This document shows positions 7,897 to 16,342 of a DNA stretch of 64,000 bases, one piece after another. The notes under the pieces were generated by a model. The model saw nothing but the letters and a program-made list of their open reading frames with translations, searched no databases and was not told where the DNA came from. The stretch is from the NCBI RefSeq assembly GCF_001429545.1, contig NZ_LMSP01000044.1, forward strand, positions 294,136 through 358,135, given 5' to 3'. The translations under genes and the position numbers were made by a program. The stretch's first letter is position 1; every line of letters begins with the position of its first letter. This DNA is from Paenibacillus sp. Soil787. GTDB taxonomy: Bacteria; Bacillota; Bacilli; Paenibacillales; NBRC-103111.

Positions 7897-9360
7897 TTGA
7901 AACAACATCGTCAAGAAGCGGAAATGATTATTAGCGCAGGCATCGATATTGGGACCAGTACGACCAAGCTCATATTGAGCCGGTTTTTTCTGATGAATAC
8001 GGCAGGTACCAGCCATGTGCCAAGGATTGAGATTATCGATAAACAAGTCTTTTATAAAAGTCCTATCTATCGGACGCCATTACGCTCTAATGTTCTCATT
8101 GATATGGATGCGGTACAGTTGCTTGTTAAAAAAGAATATGCCAAAGCAGGCATTAGGCCGCAGGATATCAAGACGGGGGCCGTTATTATAACTGGTGAAA
8201 CGGCTACCAAGCATAATGCGGAGGAAATGATTCACAGTCTGTCCTCACAAGCGGGTGAATTTCTAGTCGCGACGGCTGGCCCGGATTTAGAAGGAATCAT
8301 TGCGGCGAAAGGATCCGGTGCATACCAGTATTCTAAACAATCGGGGAAGACGGTAGCGAATATAGATATCGGTGGAGGAACGGCTAATATTGCTGTTTAC
8401 CAATCCGGAAATTTCAAAGGGACATGTACACTTCATATCGGCGGCAGATTAATCGAGTTAGATAATAGGAGAATAAAAACGATATCTCCACCTATACAAA
8501 ACCTTCTTACCCAACTAGGACATTATCTTTCTTCTGGCGATCCTATTCATATGGATGATATCAATGGTGTTATTCATGAAGTCATCCGCGCCATGGTCCG
8601 TACGCTTGCTCATATTCTTGAAGGGAAAGTTGAAGGCTCAGACAAAGTACTTCTACTTGGACACCCGCCCGATTGGGAGATCGCGATCGATGAGATTATG
8701 TTTTCGGGTGGAGTAAGTGAATGTATATATAGGCTGGAGACAAATTTAGAACAAGAGCAAAAGGTAGATTATGAGGATATCGGATTATTACTAGCCGAAT
8801 CGTTACGGCAAAGTAATGAAATGAAGCGATGGAAGTGGATTACACCTGTTGAAACCGTGAGAGCTACAGTGCTTGGAGCCGGCACGCAAACAACGGAAAT
8901 TAGCGGTGCGACCATTCAAGTCGAAGGTTCCCGATTGCCCATTAAAAACCTGCCTGTGTATCATTTTAAGTTAAGTGAAGGTCTTGTTAACGGCAAGCAA
9001 ATCATGAATGAAGCGATGGAACAGGCTTTGCAGATTTATGATCCCCAAAGAGAAGGAATCAACTTTGCACTCTATATCACGGGACTATCGGTGTTGAGAT
9101 TTCGCGAAGTACAGCAGTTGGCTGATTGGCTGTTTGAATCGTATCGCCAACAGCCGAATCAATCCGAGCCATTGGTCGTCGTCTTACAGAGTGATATGGC
9201 AAAAGTTCTAGGCCAAACTTTACAAGCGATGAACTCAGGACGCGACATCATATGCATCGATCAAGTACTCGTCGAACACGGCGATTATCTGGATATAGGC
9301 AACAAACTGCAAACTGAAGTTGTACTCGTCGTTGTAAAGACTCTGGCATTTCACTCTTAA
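7897..9360 (+). CDS. eutA: Ethanolamine ammonia-lyase reactivating factor EutA
   Basis: 487 residues of the Hsp70/actin-like ATPase fold: phosphate-1 motif SAGIDIGTSTTKL near residue 15, a second motif NIDIGGGTANIAVY near residue 155, and IMFSGGVSECIY. EutA exchanges damaged cobalamin from EutBC at the cost of ATP. The frame is open to a TTG at 7804, but that part is the leader terminator. The TTG at 7897 follows GGGGGGTGA at normal spacing and gives the usual EutA length. Confidence 0.92.
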   Translation: MKQHRQEAEMIISAGIDIGTSTTKLILSRFFLMNTAGTSHVPRIEIIDKQVFYKSPIYRTPLRSNVLIDMDAVQLLVKKEYAKAGIRPQDIKTGAVIITGETATKHNAEEMIHSLSSQAGEFLVATAGPDLEGIIAAKGSGAYQYSKQSGKTVANIDIGGGTANIAVYQSGNFKGTCTLHIGGRLIELDNRRIKTISPPIQNLLTQLGHYLSSGDPIHMDDINGVIHEVIRAMVRTLAHILEGKVEGSDKVLLLGHPPDWEIAIDEIMFSGGVSECIYRLETNLEQEQKVDYEDIGLLLAESLRQSNEMKRWKWITPVETVRATVLGAGTQTTEISGATIQVEGSRLPIKNLPVYHFKLSEGLVNGKQIMNEAMEQALQIYDPQREGINFALYITGLSVLRFREVQQLADWLFESYRQQPNQSEPLVVVLQSDMAKVLGQTLQAMNSGRDIICIDQVLVEHGDYLDIGNKLQTEVVLVVVKTLAFHS

Positions 9361-9368
9361 GATAAGAG

Positions 9369-9533
9369 TTTAAAAAGTCCGCTTTCAGAACCGAGAAGGT
9401 TGGACGTAATGCGGAGAAGGAGGAACGGAGCGTAGAGATTTGCTACGTGAGTACCGGACTTCCCGGATTCGTTCAAGATTCGATGCCGAATTGGCTTCTT
9501 GAATTGCTTCGTTATCAAAGTGGGCTTTTTAAA
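9369..9533 (+). ncRNA. Structured intergenic element between eutA and eutB
   Basis: A closed structure of about 165 nt. The ends pair over 17 bp (9369-9385 with 9517-9533) with U-G wobbles that keep the RNA helix intact although the DNA strands are not exact complements. Inside are AACC-GAGAA-GGTT, a CGTAG/CTACG hairpin (9431-9447), and TTCAAGA/TCTTGAA (9472-9503) enclosing GCC-GAATT-GGC. No coding frame fits. It could be a cis-acting RNA, a processing site, or a copy of a dispersed repeat. It differs from the three ANTAR leaders. Confidence 0.6.
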
Positions 9534-9562
9534 CAACCTCTTAAAGAAAGGATGGTTGGCAG

Positions 9563-10927
9563 ATGAAACTGAAAACCCTGCTCATGGGTCAAGTGTATCA
9601 CTTCAATCACTTAAAAGAAGTATTTGCAAAAGCGAACGAAGAAAAATCAGGCGACAGACTTGCTGGTCTTGCGGCTGAAACCGTTCAAGAGCGAATTGCC
9701 GCAAAGCAAGTGCTTGGCGCACTATACTTAAGCGACATTCGCGACAATCCCTTGCTTCCGGCAGAAGAAGATGAAGTATCACGTATCATTGAGGAACAAG
9801 TAAATGAACCGATTTACAAGAAGTTACAGGGATGGACCGTATCTGAACTTCGAGAATATATTCTTGATGACCGTACAACGGGTGAAGATCTTAAGCGCAC
9901 AAGCAGAGGGCTCACGAGTGAAATGATAGCAGCAGTGACTAAACTGATGTCTAATCTCGATTTGATTCATAGCGCTAATAAAATAGAAGTCATAACCAAA
10001 TGCAATATACCAATCGGACAAAAAGGGGTGCTTGCTTCCCGGCTCCAACCTAACCATCCTACGGATAATGTTGACGGAATGATCGCTTCTTTAAAAGAGG
10101 GCTTATCGTATGGAATGGGTGATGCGGTTATTGGCATCAATCCGGTTGACGATTCCGTCGAAAGTGTGAAGCGTCTGCTGCATGCAACTCGTGATTTTAT
10201 GAACACATGGGAAATACCGACACAAAACTGTGTGCTGGCCCATGTCATTACACAAATGAAGGCCATCGAACAAGGCGCTCCCGCAGATATGATTTTTCAA
10301 AGCATAGCAGGTACGGAAGCGGCGAATCGTTCTTTTGGCATCTCAGCCGCACTGCTGGATGAAGCCGAGGATATGGCCAGAACGCTTGGAACGGGAACAG
10401 GTCCCGAGGGGTTATATTTTGAAACAGGGCAAGGATCAGAATTGTCTGCTGAAGCCCATTATGGCATTGATCAGCTGACCATGGAGTCGCGAAACTACGG
10501 ATTCGCTAGGCGTTATAACCCTTATATTTTAAACACTGTCGTTGGATTTATCGGACCGGAATATTTGTATGACAGCAAACAAGTGAAACGCGCCGGTCTT
10601 GAAGATCATTTTATGGGTAAGATGCATGGGATCTCGATGGGGGTAGATATCTGTTATACCAACCATATTAAAGCGGATCAAAACGATATTGAAGATTTAG
10701 GTGTACTGCTTACGGCGGCAGGCGTCAACTTTATCATTGCAACTCCGATGGGAGATGACTGTATGCTCAATTATCAGTCGATGAGTTATCACGATGTAGC
10801 GACGTTGCGTCAAACGATGAATCGTCGGCCATCCCCCTTGTTTGAAGCTTGGCTAGAGAAAATGGGCATTATGGAAAACGGCAAATTAAGCAGAAGAGCT
10901 GGGGATCCTACCATTTTCACACGATAA
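9563..10927 (+). CDS. eutB: Ethanolamine ammonia-lyase large subunit EutB
   Basis: 454 residues, the normal length of the family. It carries the substrate and adenosylcobalamin-binding TIM barrel with family-typical stretches GLSYGMGDAVIGINPVDD, ETGQGSELSAEAHYG, VVGFIGPEYLYD and GVDICYTNHIKADQ. With EutC it cleaves ethanolamine to acetaldehyde and ammonia inside the microcompartment. The ATG follows AAAGAAAGGA by about a dozen nt, directly after the structured element. Confidence 0.97.
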   Translation: MKLKTLLMGQVYHFNHLKEVFAKANEEKSGDRLAGLAAETVQERIAAKQVLGALYLSDIRDNPLLPAEEDEVSRIIEEQVNEPIYKKLQGWTVSELREYILDDRTTGEDLKRTSRGLTSEMIAAVTKLMSNLDLIHSANKIEVITKCNIPIGQKGVLASRLQPNHPTDNVDGMIASLKEGLSYGMGDAVIGINPVDDSVESVKRLLHATRDFMNTWEIPTQNCVLAHVITQMKAIEQGAPADMIFQSIAGTEAANRSFGISAALLDEAEDMARTLGTGTGPEGLYFETGQGSELSAEAHYGIDQLTMESRNYGFARRYNPYILNTVVGFIGPEYLYDSKQVKRAGLEDHFMGKMHGISMGVDICYTNHIKADQNDIEDLGVLLTAAGVNFIIATPMGDDCMLNYQSMSYHDVATLRQTMNRRPSPLFEAWLEKMGIMENGKLSRRAGDPTIFTR

Positions 10928-10967
10928 CAGGGGCCTCTTAATGGGTCAGCTTATGATTTACGATGCA

Positions 10968-10987
10968 AGCTTTCCTAAAGGAAAGCT
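10968..10987 (+). promoter_or_regulatory. Perfect stem-loop beside the eutC ribosome site
   Basis: AGCTTTCCT and AGGAAAGCT form a 9-bp perfect stem with a two-base centre (realistically a 7-bp stem with a six-base loop), three nt before the AGGAGGTG of eutC. No T run follows, so it is not a terminator. It could affect eutC translation or stabilise the processed transcript. Confidence 0.5.
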
Positions 10988-11003
10988 CTCAGGAGGTGAA
11001 AAC

Positions 11004-12095
11004 ATGAATGAAGCGCTCATTGAAACAATTACAAAGATCGTTCTGGAGAAAATGAATACTCGCCAAGACGTTTCTACAACTGCCTTAGACAAGCAAATAC
11101 CGGAAATTGCGGATGGAATGGTAAGAGTATGGGATCATCTGCAAAGTGGTGCTGAGATAAGAGATTCGTTTCCGTTGATACAGACATCATCGCCGTTCAC
11201 CAACTCCCTGAATGAACCATCAGAAGATCAGGGTGGCATGGTGAGAATCTGGGATCACCGGACGGTTGCCAAGTTAACAAACGATAAAAAACCTTTACCG
11301 GATCTACGCGATGATGGAATCCTTCCGGAATTGCAAACTCGTTTGGGAGTTGATGAACCTCATTATAAAGATGAATTGTCAGAACTCATCCGAAAAACGC
11401 CCGCTAGGATCGGAATTGGAAGAGCCGGTTTGCGGCCGAAAACGGAAGCTTGGTTAAAGTTTCGACTTGATCACGCTGCCGCAGTAGATGCCGTATATGG
11501 GGAAGTTTCACCGGAATTGCTGAATAGTCTTGATTTGTTTTCGGTTGAAACCCAGGTTTCGGATAAAGAAGAATATATCCGTCGTCCGGACCTTGGCAGG
11601 CGATTATCGGAAGAAGCGATACAAACCATTTCCAAGCGCTGTGTGCATGAGCCAAAAGTACAGATTATCGTCTCCAATGGACTGAGTTCGCAAGCCATTG
11701 AGAAAAACCTGGAGGATGTGCTCTTATCGCTCCAGCAATCCTTGAAAAATCTTAAGCTTGCATGTGGTACTCCGTTCTACATTCAAAAAGGCCGCGTTGC
11801 GGTCATGGATGAAGTCGGAGAAGTTCTGCGGCCTGAGGTTGTCGTACTTATTATCGGAGAACGGCCAGGCTTATTAAGCGCAGAATCATTAAGTGCGTAT
11901 ATGTGCTACAAACCGCGTAAAGGAACGATTGAAGCCGAAAGGATGGTCATTTCAAACATTCATTCGGGGGGCATACCACCCGTCGAGGCTGGAGCCTACT
12001 TAGGTACAGTCGTCGAGAAAATACTCAAATATGAAGCGAGTGGAATCTCACTTGTTCAAAAGGAGGCGTCGGCCAGCGATGCTAGACAGAATTAA
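11004..12095 (+). CDS. eutC: Ethanolamine ammonia-lyase small subunit EutC, extended N-terminus
   Basis: 363 residues, longer than the roughly 295 of E. coli EutC. Residues 1-20 look like an amphipathic encapsulation helix. A linker then carries GMVRVWDH (38-45) and GMVRIWDH (78-85), exactly 40 residues apart. The conserved EutC body starts near residue 125 (TPARIGIGRAGLRPKTEAWL) and includes IIVSNGLSSQAIEKN and VVLIIGERPGL. The frame is open to 10941, but AGGAGGTG ends just before the ATG at 11004. It overlaps eutL by 17 nt. Confidence 0.93.
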   Translation: MNEALIETITKIVLEKMNTRQDVSTTALDKQIPEIADGMVRVWDHLQSGAEIRDSFPLIQTSSPFTNSLNEPSEDQGGMVRIWDHRTVAKLTNDKKPLPDLRDDGILPELQTRLGVDEPHYKDELSELIRKTPARIGIGRAGLRPKTEAWLKFRLDHAAAVDAVYGEVSPELLNSLDLFSVETQVSDKEEYIRRPDLGRRLSEEAIQTISKRCVHEPKVQIIVSNGLSSQAIEKNLEDVLLSLQQSLKNLKLACGTPFYIQKGRVAVMDEVGEVLRPEVVVLIIGERPGLLSAESLSAYMCYKPRKGTIEAERMVISNIHSGGIPPVEAGAYLGTVVEKILKYEASGISLVQKEASASDARQN

Positions 12096-12729
12096 GGCTG
12101 AGGTGCTAGCTGTCCGTATCATTCCAAATGTAGATGAGTCGTTGGCTGCCCAGTATCAGTTGAAACCAGGGCATAGGAGCTTAGGAATTCTTACGACGAC
12201 GATTGATGATATCGGGTATACGGCACTTGACGAAGGGACCAAGAGAGCGGAAGTGGAAGTCGTGTACGCTCGTTCCTTCTATGCTGGCGCCAGCCATGCA
12301 TCAGGTCCATTATCCGGCGAATTCATCGGGATCATTGCTGGCCCCAGTCCTGACGAGGTAAGAAGCGGGATCGAAGCGATTGAAAATACGATTCAATATG
12401 ACGCGTTTTTCGAATCACTCAATGATAGTCGTACCCATGCCTTGTACGCGCATGTCGTAGCGAGAACAGGCAGTTATCTTTCCAAGCTGGCGGAGATTAA
12501 CGAAGGGGAGCCACTCGCCTATTTAATCGCTCCGCCTCTAGAGGCCATGTACGGTCTAGATGCTGCGTTGAAGGCGGCGGACGTACGACTTGTCAAGTTT
12601 TTTGGCCCGCCTTCGGAGACGAACTTCGGCGGCGGTTTGCTTACCGGTACACAATCGGCTTGCCGCGCTGCAGCGGATGCATTTCGAGAAAGCATTATCG
12701 GAATTGCCAAACAGCCTATCTCGTATTAG
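12079..12729 (+). CDS. eutL: Shell protein EutL
   Basis: 216 residues, the expected size of this tandem-BMC trimeric shell protein. Family stretches seen are LGILTTTIDDIGYTALDEGT, AEVVYARSFYAG-like EVEVVYARSFYAGASHASG, FIGIIAGPSP and GGGLLTGTQSAC near the end. EutL pores are gated and thought to pass larger molecules. The start ATG lies inside the eutC end, with AAAAGGAGG 12 nt upstream. Confidence 0.95.
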   Translation: MLDRIKAEVLAVRIIPNVDESLAAQYQLKPGHRSLGILTTTIDDIGYTALDEGTKRAEVEVVYARSFYAGASHASGPLSGEFIGIIAGPSPDEVRSGIEAIENTIQYDAFFESLNDSRTHALYAHVVARTGSYLSKLAEINEGEPLAYLIAPPLEAMYGLDAALKAADVRLVKFFGPPSETNFGGGLLTGTQSACRAAADAFRESIIGIAKQPISY

Positions 12730-12785
12730 GAGTGATGCCTATGTAGAAGGTGCAGTGATCACTAAAAGAAAGGAGCATAAGAAGG

Positions 12786-14318
12786 ATGCAATTAGAGAAA
12801 GATTTACAATCAATTCAAGATATGAGAGATGCCGTTAAGAAAGCGAAAGAGGCTCAAGCGAAATTCCAAGCTTTCTCTCAAGATGAGGTAGATCGCATCG
12901 TGAAAGCCATGGCGGATGCTGCCTATGAGAAGTCACTTGAGCTCGCATCCCTCGCTGTCCAGGAGACAGGGCTTGGCGTTGTCGAACACAAAGTGATTAA
13001 GAATCAAGTAGCCTCAAGAGATGTTTATCAGTCCATTTGTGATCAAAAGACCGTTGGTATCATCAATGAATATAAAGACCAAAAAATGGTTGAGTTTGCA
13101 GCACCCTTTGGCGTGATTGCGGGTATTGTCCCGACAACGAATCCAACATCTACTGCAATTTTCAAAAGCTTGATTGCGCTAAAAGCACGAAACGCGATTG
13201 TGTTCAGTCCACACCCATCCGCAGCAAAGTGTACCGTGGAAGCCGCTAACATTTGCTTGCAGGCAGCAGTCGCTGCAGGTGCTCCGGAAGGAATCATTGG
13301 CTGGATTCCGCAGCCAACGATGGAAGCTACGGAAGGCTTAATGAAGCATAAGGATGTTAATCTTATTTTGGCAACAGGCGGCGGCGCTTTGGTAAGGGCA
13401 GCCTATAGCTCGGGTAAACCTGCCTACGGCGTAGGACCAGGAAACGTGCCGGTATATATTGAGAAAACCGCCGAAGTATCCAAGGCCGTGGGGCGAATTG
13501 TCGACAGTAAGACGTTCGATAATGGAACCATTTGCGCCTCTGAACAAGCCGTTGTTGTCGATCGGAACATCCGAGAAATGGCCATTCGCGAATTTAAGAA
13601 CCAGGGCGCATACTTCTTGAATACGGAAGAGAAGAAAAGGCTGGAACCGGTCATTTCTCCCGCTTCTGGCAAACTCAACCCTAAGATTGTGGGTCGAAGT
13701 GCTAGGGTAATCGCTGAGCTGGCCGGCATCACTGTTCTAGAGGATACGCGATTATTGATCGCGGAAGAAGCGAATATCGGGAAGGACATTCCATTCTCGA
13801 TCGAAAAGCTGGCTCCTGTCTTTGCATTTTACACAGTAGACGGATGGCAGGAAGCCGCTGTCATCTGTGAACGCCTGCTGGATTTAGGCGGAAGAGGACA
13901 TACGTTAGCTATTCATACGACGGATGATGAGATTGCCCGAGCCTTTGCTTTACGTATGCCGGTATCAAGAATCGTTGTAAATACGCCATCCGCGCTTGGT
14001 GCAGTTGGCGGTACGACTGGACTTAAACCTTCGTTTACGCTAGGTTGCGGTTCCTTTGGAGGCAATATTACCTCCGATAATTTGACAGCACACCATTTGA
14101 TGAACGTTAAACGTCTTGCTTACGGCATCAAACATGTTGAAATCCCTAAACCAGGCAGTACGAAAGTTCAGGTAAGTTCAAAGCCTGCGGTACAAAGCGC
14201 CAAAGAAGAGCAGATTGAAGAAGTGGTGGGCAAAGTTTTGGCCAAGGTTGGCGCGGCAGGGAATATAGACAAGGAAACCATCGTTAAATTAGTTAACCAA
14301 GTGATTTCACAAATTTAA
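12786..14318 (+). CDS. eutE: CoA-acylating acetaldehyde dehydrogenase EutE
   Basis: 510 residues of the aldehyde dehydrogenase superfamily converting acetaldehyde, CoA and NAD+ to acetyl-CoA. Landmarks are IAGIVPTTNPTSTAIFK, LATGGGALVRAAYSSGKP, GVGPGNVPVYIE and the catalytic Cys in DNGTICASEQ around residue 250. A linker rich in K, S and V after about residue 450 leads to a C-terminal amphipathic helix (DKETIVKLVNQVISQI) that looks like an encapsulation peptide. AAGGAG lies 10 nt before the ATG. Confidence 0.95.
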   Translation: MQLEKDLQSIQDMRDAVKKAKEAQAKFQAFSQDEVDRIVKAMADAAYEKSLELASLAVQETGLGVVEHKVIKNQVASRDVYQSICDQKTVGIINEYKDQKMVEFAAPFGVIAGIVPTTNPTSTAIFKSLIALKARNAIVFSPHPSAAKCTVEAANICLQAAVAAGAPEGIIGWIPQPTMEATEGLMKHKDVNLILATGGGALVRAAYSSGKPAYGVGPGNVPVYIEKTAEVSKAVGRIVDSKTFDNGTICASEQAVVVDRNIREMAIREFKNQGAYFLNTEEKKRLEPVISPASGKLNPKIVGRSARVIAELAGITVLEDTRLLIAEEANIGKDIPFSIEKLAPVFAFYTVDGWQEAAVICERLLDLGGRGHTLAIHTTDDEIARAFALRMPVSRIVVNTPSALGAVGGTTGLKPSFTLGCGSFGGNITSDNLTAHHLMNVKRLAYGIKHVEIPKPGSTKVQVSSKPAVQSAKEEQIEEVVGKVLAKVGAAGNIDKETIVKLVNQVISQI

Positions 14319-14346
14319 TCCATATAAACTCTAGGAGGAATTTAAA

Positions 14347-14640
14347 ATGACAAGAGAACTTACAGCATTGGGAATGATTGAAACTAAAGGATTGGTAGCT
14401 TCTATTGAAGCAGCGGATGCAATGGTCAAAGCGGCGAATGTTCATTTGGTCGGTAAGGTTCATGCAGGCGGCGGACTTGTAACCGTGCTTGTTCGCGGAG
14501 ATGTTGGCGCAGTGAAGGCGGCTACGGATGCAGGGGCAGCTGCAGCGCAGCGCGTAGGCGAACTTTTATCCGTTCATGTCATCGCTCGTCCTCATAATGA
14601 GCTGGAAAGCATTTTGCCTAAATTTGATTCGGAAAAATAA
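14347..14640 (+). CDS. eutM: Hexameric shell protein EutM
   Basis: 97 residues forming a single canonical BMC domain: [20 protein letters not shown] at the start, [19 protein letters not shown] in the middle and [15 protein letters not shown] at the end. This class makes the bulk hexagonal facets. It follows a CTAGGAGGAA ribosome site, 28 nt after eutE. Confidence 0.95.
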   Translation: MTRELTALGMIETKGLVASIEAADAMVKAANVHLVGKVHAGGGLVTVLVRGDVGAVKAATDAGAAAAQRVGELLSVHVIARPHNELESILPKFDSEK

Positions 14641-14676
14641 TTGATTGTTGTGATCGGAAAGTGAGGTGTACGTTTC

Positions 14677-15339
14677 ATGGACCCACAGATGATAAAGTCG
14701 ATTGTCGATGAAGTGGTGCTTCATCTTAATCAGGAAGAAAAGATAAAGCCAACCGTACCTATTGGCGTCTCCGCGCGGCATGCGCATTTATCAAAAGAAC
14801 ATCTTGCGGCACTATTCGGTACCGGTTATGAATTGACGAAGAAGGCGGATTTATCCCAGCCTGGTCAATTTGCCGCGAATGAAACGGTACTGATCGTCGG
14901 ACCAAAAGGGAGTATTGAAAGGGTTAGAATACTCGGTCCGGTAAGAGGAGCTACGCAAGTTGAAGTCAGCATGACTGACTCTGTTAAGCTTGGAGTTCAG
15001 GCTCCTCTCCGCGAATCGGGCGATATTCAAGGCTCCTCGCCTGTCACGATCGTGGGCCCCAAAGGCAGTATTCATGTTAGTGAAGGGTTAATCATCGCAC
15101 ATGCGCACATTCATATGACACCGGAAGAAGCGGCTGAATTTGGTGTTGAGAATGGCGAAGTGGTTCAAGTCAAAACCAAGGGTAAGAGAACGATCACTTT
15201 CGAAAATGTGCTCATTCGCGTTTCTGAACGCTATAAGCTTGAGATGCATATCGATACCGATGAAGCGAATGCTGCGCTATTGAAAACCGGTGATACCGGG
15301 GCTTTAATAAGAGTAACGGATACAAAGGGTTTAAGATGA
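14677..15339 (+). CDS. pduL: PduL-type phosphate acyltransferase
   Basis: 220 residues. An N-terminal amphipathic helix (MDPQMIKSIVDEVVLHL) resembles an encapsulation peptide. The PduL domains follow with IGVSARHAHLSKEHLAALFG, RILGPVRGATQVEVS and GLIIAHAHIHMTPEEA, whose histidines are the expected zinc ligands. It converts acetyl-CoA to acetyl-phosphate and recycles CoA within the shell, taking the place of EutD. The stop overlaps the next start by 4 nt (ATGA). Confidence 0.93.
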   Translation: MDPQMIKSIVDEVVLHLNQEEKIKPTVPIGVSARHAHLSKEHLAALFGTGYELTKKADLSQPGQFAANETVLIVGPKGSIERVRILGPVRGATQVEVSMTDSVKLGVQAPLRESGDIQGSSPVTIVGPKGSIHVSEGLIIAHAHIHMTPEEAAEFGVENGEVVQVKTKGKRTITFENVLIRVSERYKLEMHIDTDEANAALLKTGDTGALIRVTDTKGLR

Positions 15340-16052
15340 CCGTATCCCTTGATAAATCGGTCATTGAGCTTATCGTCCGCGAAGTTATTAAAAATTTGCA
15401 AGCCGTGGAACAGGAAAAAGTATACCAGAAATCAAGTTTGCTTCTTGTTCATGAGGAAAACCATGATAAAGAGGAAGTAGCTAAGATTGCTGCAAGCTTA
15501 CAAGCGAAATGGCATGTGATTCCGATGTCATTTCGCTCCCCTGAGCTTTTATCTGCGATGATCGATATCAAGCATGTCGTGTTTATGGACATCAACCAGG
15601 ATATATTAATCCGGGGAGCTTTAGGTTTCACAGGCTCAGCTCCTTGTGAGCTGTTGGCAAGTATTTTGCATTATGGCATACCGGTGACGTTAGTACCTAC
15701 TCGATCCTTAGAGTGGATACTGCATTCTGAAGACTCGGAAGATCAACTGCCGGAGCCTGCCAGACACTACAGACAGCACATTCGAATGCATAAAGATATG
15801 CTTGTTTCTTTTGGGGCCTCATTTGCCGGGCTATCCGGGTTGCAAATTGCTCCAGGTGCGAACGGTAGCACCGATTATCACAACGGCGTGAACAATAAGA
15901 CATTGTATTTTGATCATAAAGTACTGACCCAGAGAGATGTGCAGGTTGCCGATGTTACCACTATTCTTGTTTCTCGGCTGACCCTAGTTACCCCGCTGGC
16001 ACGTGACACTGCTAAGGATAAAGGGGTAACGATCCTTGTCAAAGAATCATGA
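15336..16052 (+). CDS. PduM-like microcompartment-associated protein
   Basis: 238 residues. The N-terminus (SVIELIVREVIKNLQAV) looks like an encapsulation helix. The C-terminal region (KVLTQRDVQVADVTTILVS, then VTPLARDTAKDKGVTIL) resembles the end of PduM and other microcompartment proteins. The middle holds FTGSAPCELLASILHYGIPV. PduM is needed for proper propanediol compartments, but its biochemical role is unclear. Translational coupling with pduL supports a role inside the compartment. A flavoprotein-type function is an alternative. Confidence 0.6.
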   Translation: MTVSLDKSVIELIVREVIKNLQAVEQEKVYQKSSLLLVHEENHDKEEVAKIAASLQAKWHVIPMSFRSPELLSAMIDIKHVVFMDINQDILIRGALGFTGSAPCELLASILHYGIPVTLVPTRSLEWILHSEDSEDQLPEPARHYRQHIRMHKDMLVSFGASFAGLSGLQIAPGANGSTDYHNGVNNKTLYFDHKVLTQRDVQVADVTTILVSRLTLVTPLARDTAKDKGVTILVKES

Positions 16053-16064
16053 GGTGGTGAGAAC

Positions 16065-16337
16065 ATGCAAGTTGGCACTGTGATCGGGAATGTTTGGGCA
16101 ACACGTAAAGAGGATGATTTAACTGGTTTGAAATTTTTATTCGTTCAGCCTGAAGGGCCTACCGGGATGCCGATTGATGCTCCTTTTGTCGCCTTGGACC
16201 GCATCGGTGCAGGCAACGGAGATAGAGTAATGGTTACAAGAGGGAGCGCAGCCCGATTAGTGCTCAAGGATAAAGATTTGCCAATTGATGCCGTCATTAT
16301 CGGTATTGTAGACTCTATCGATGTAGAAAGCAGGTGA
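16065..16337 (+). CDS. eutN: Pentameric vertex protein EutN
   Basis: 90 residues of the EutN/CcmL family: MQVGTVIGNVWATRKEDDL at the start, LDRIGAGNGDRVMVTRGSAA in the middle and IDAVIIGIVDSIDV at the end. Pentamers of this family cap the vertices of the shell. GAGGTGGTGAG lies just before the ATG, 12 nt after the preceding gene. Confidence 0.95.
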   Translation: MQVGTVIGNVWATRKEDDLTGLKFLFVQPEGPTGMPIDAPFVALDRIGAGNGDRVMVTRGSAARLVLKDKDLPIDAVIIGIVDSIDVESR

Positions 16338-16342
16338 TCGAC

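Noticed and set aside
9361-9562. Fourth EutV leader before eutB
   Set aside because: No GGC-AAAGNN-GCC hairpin and no terminator with a T run ahead of the eutB ribosome site.
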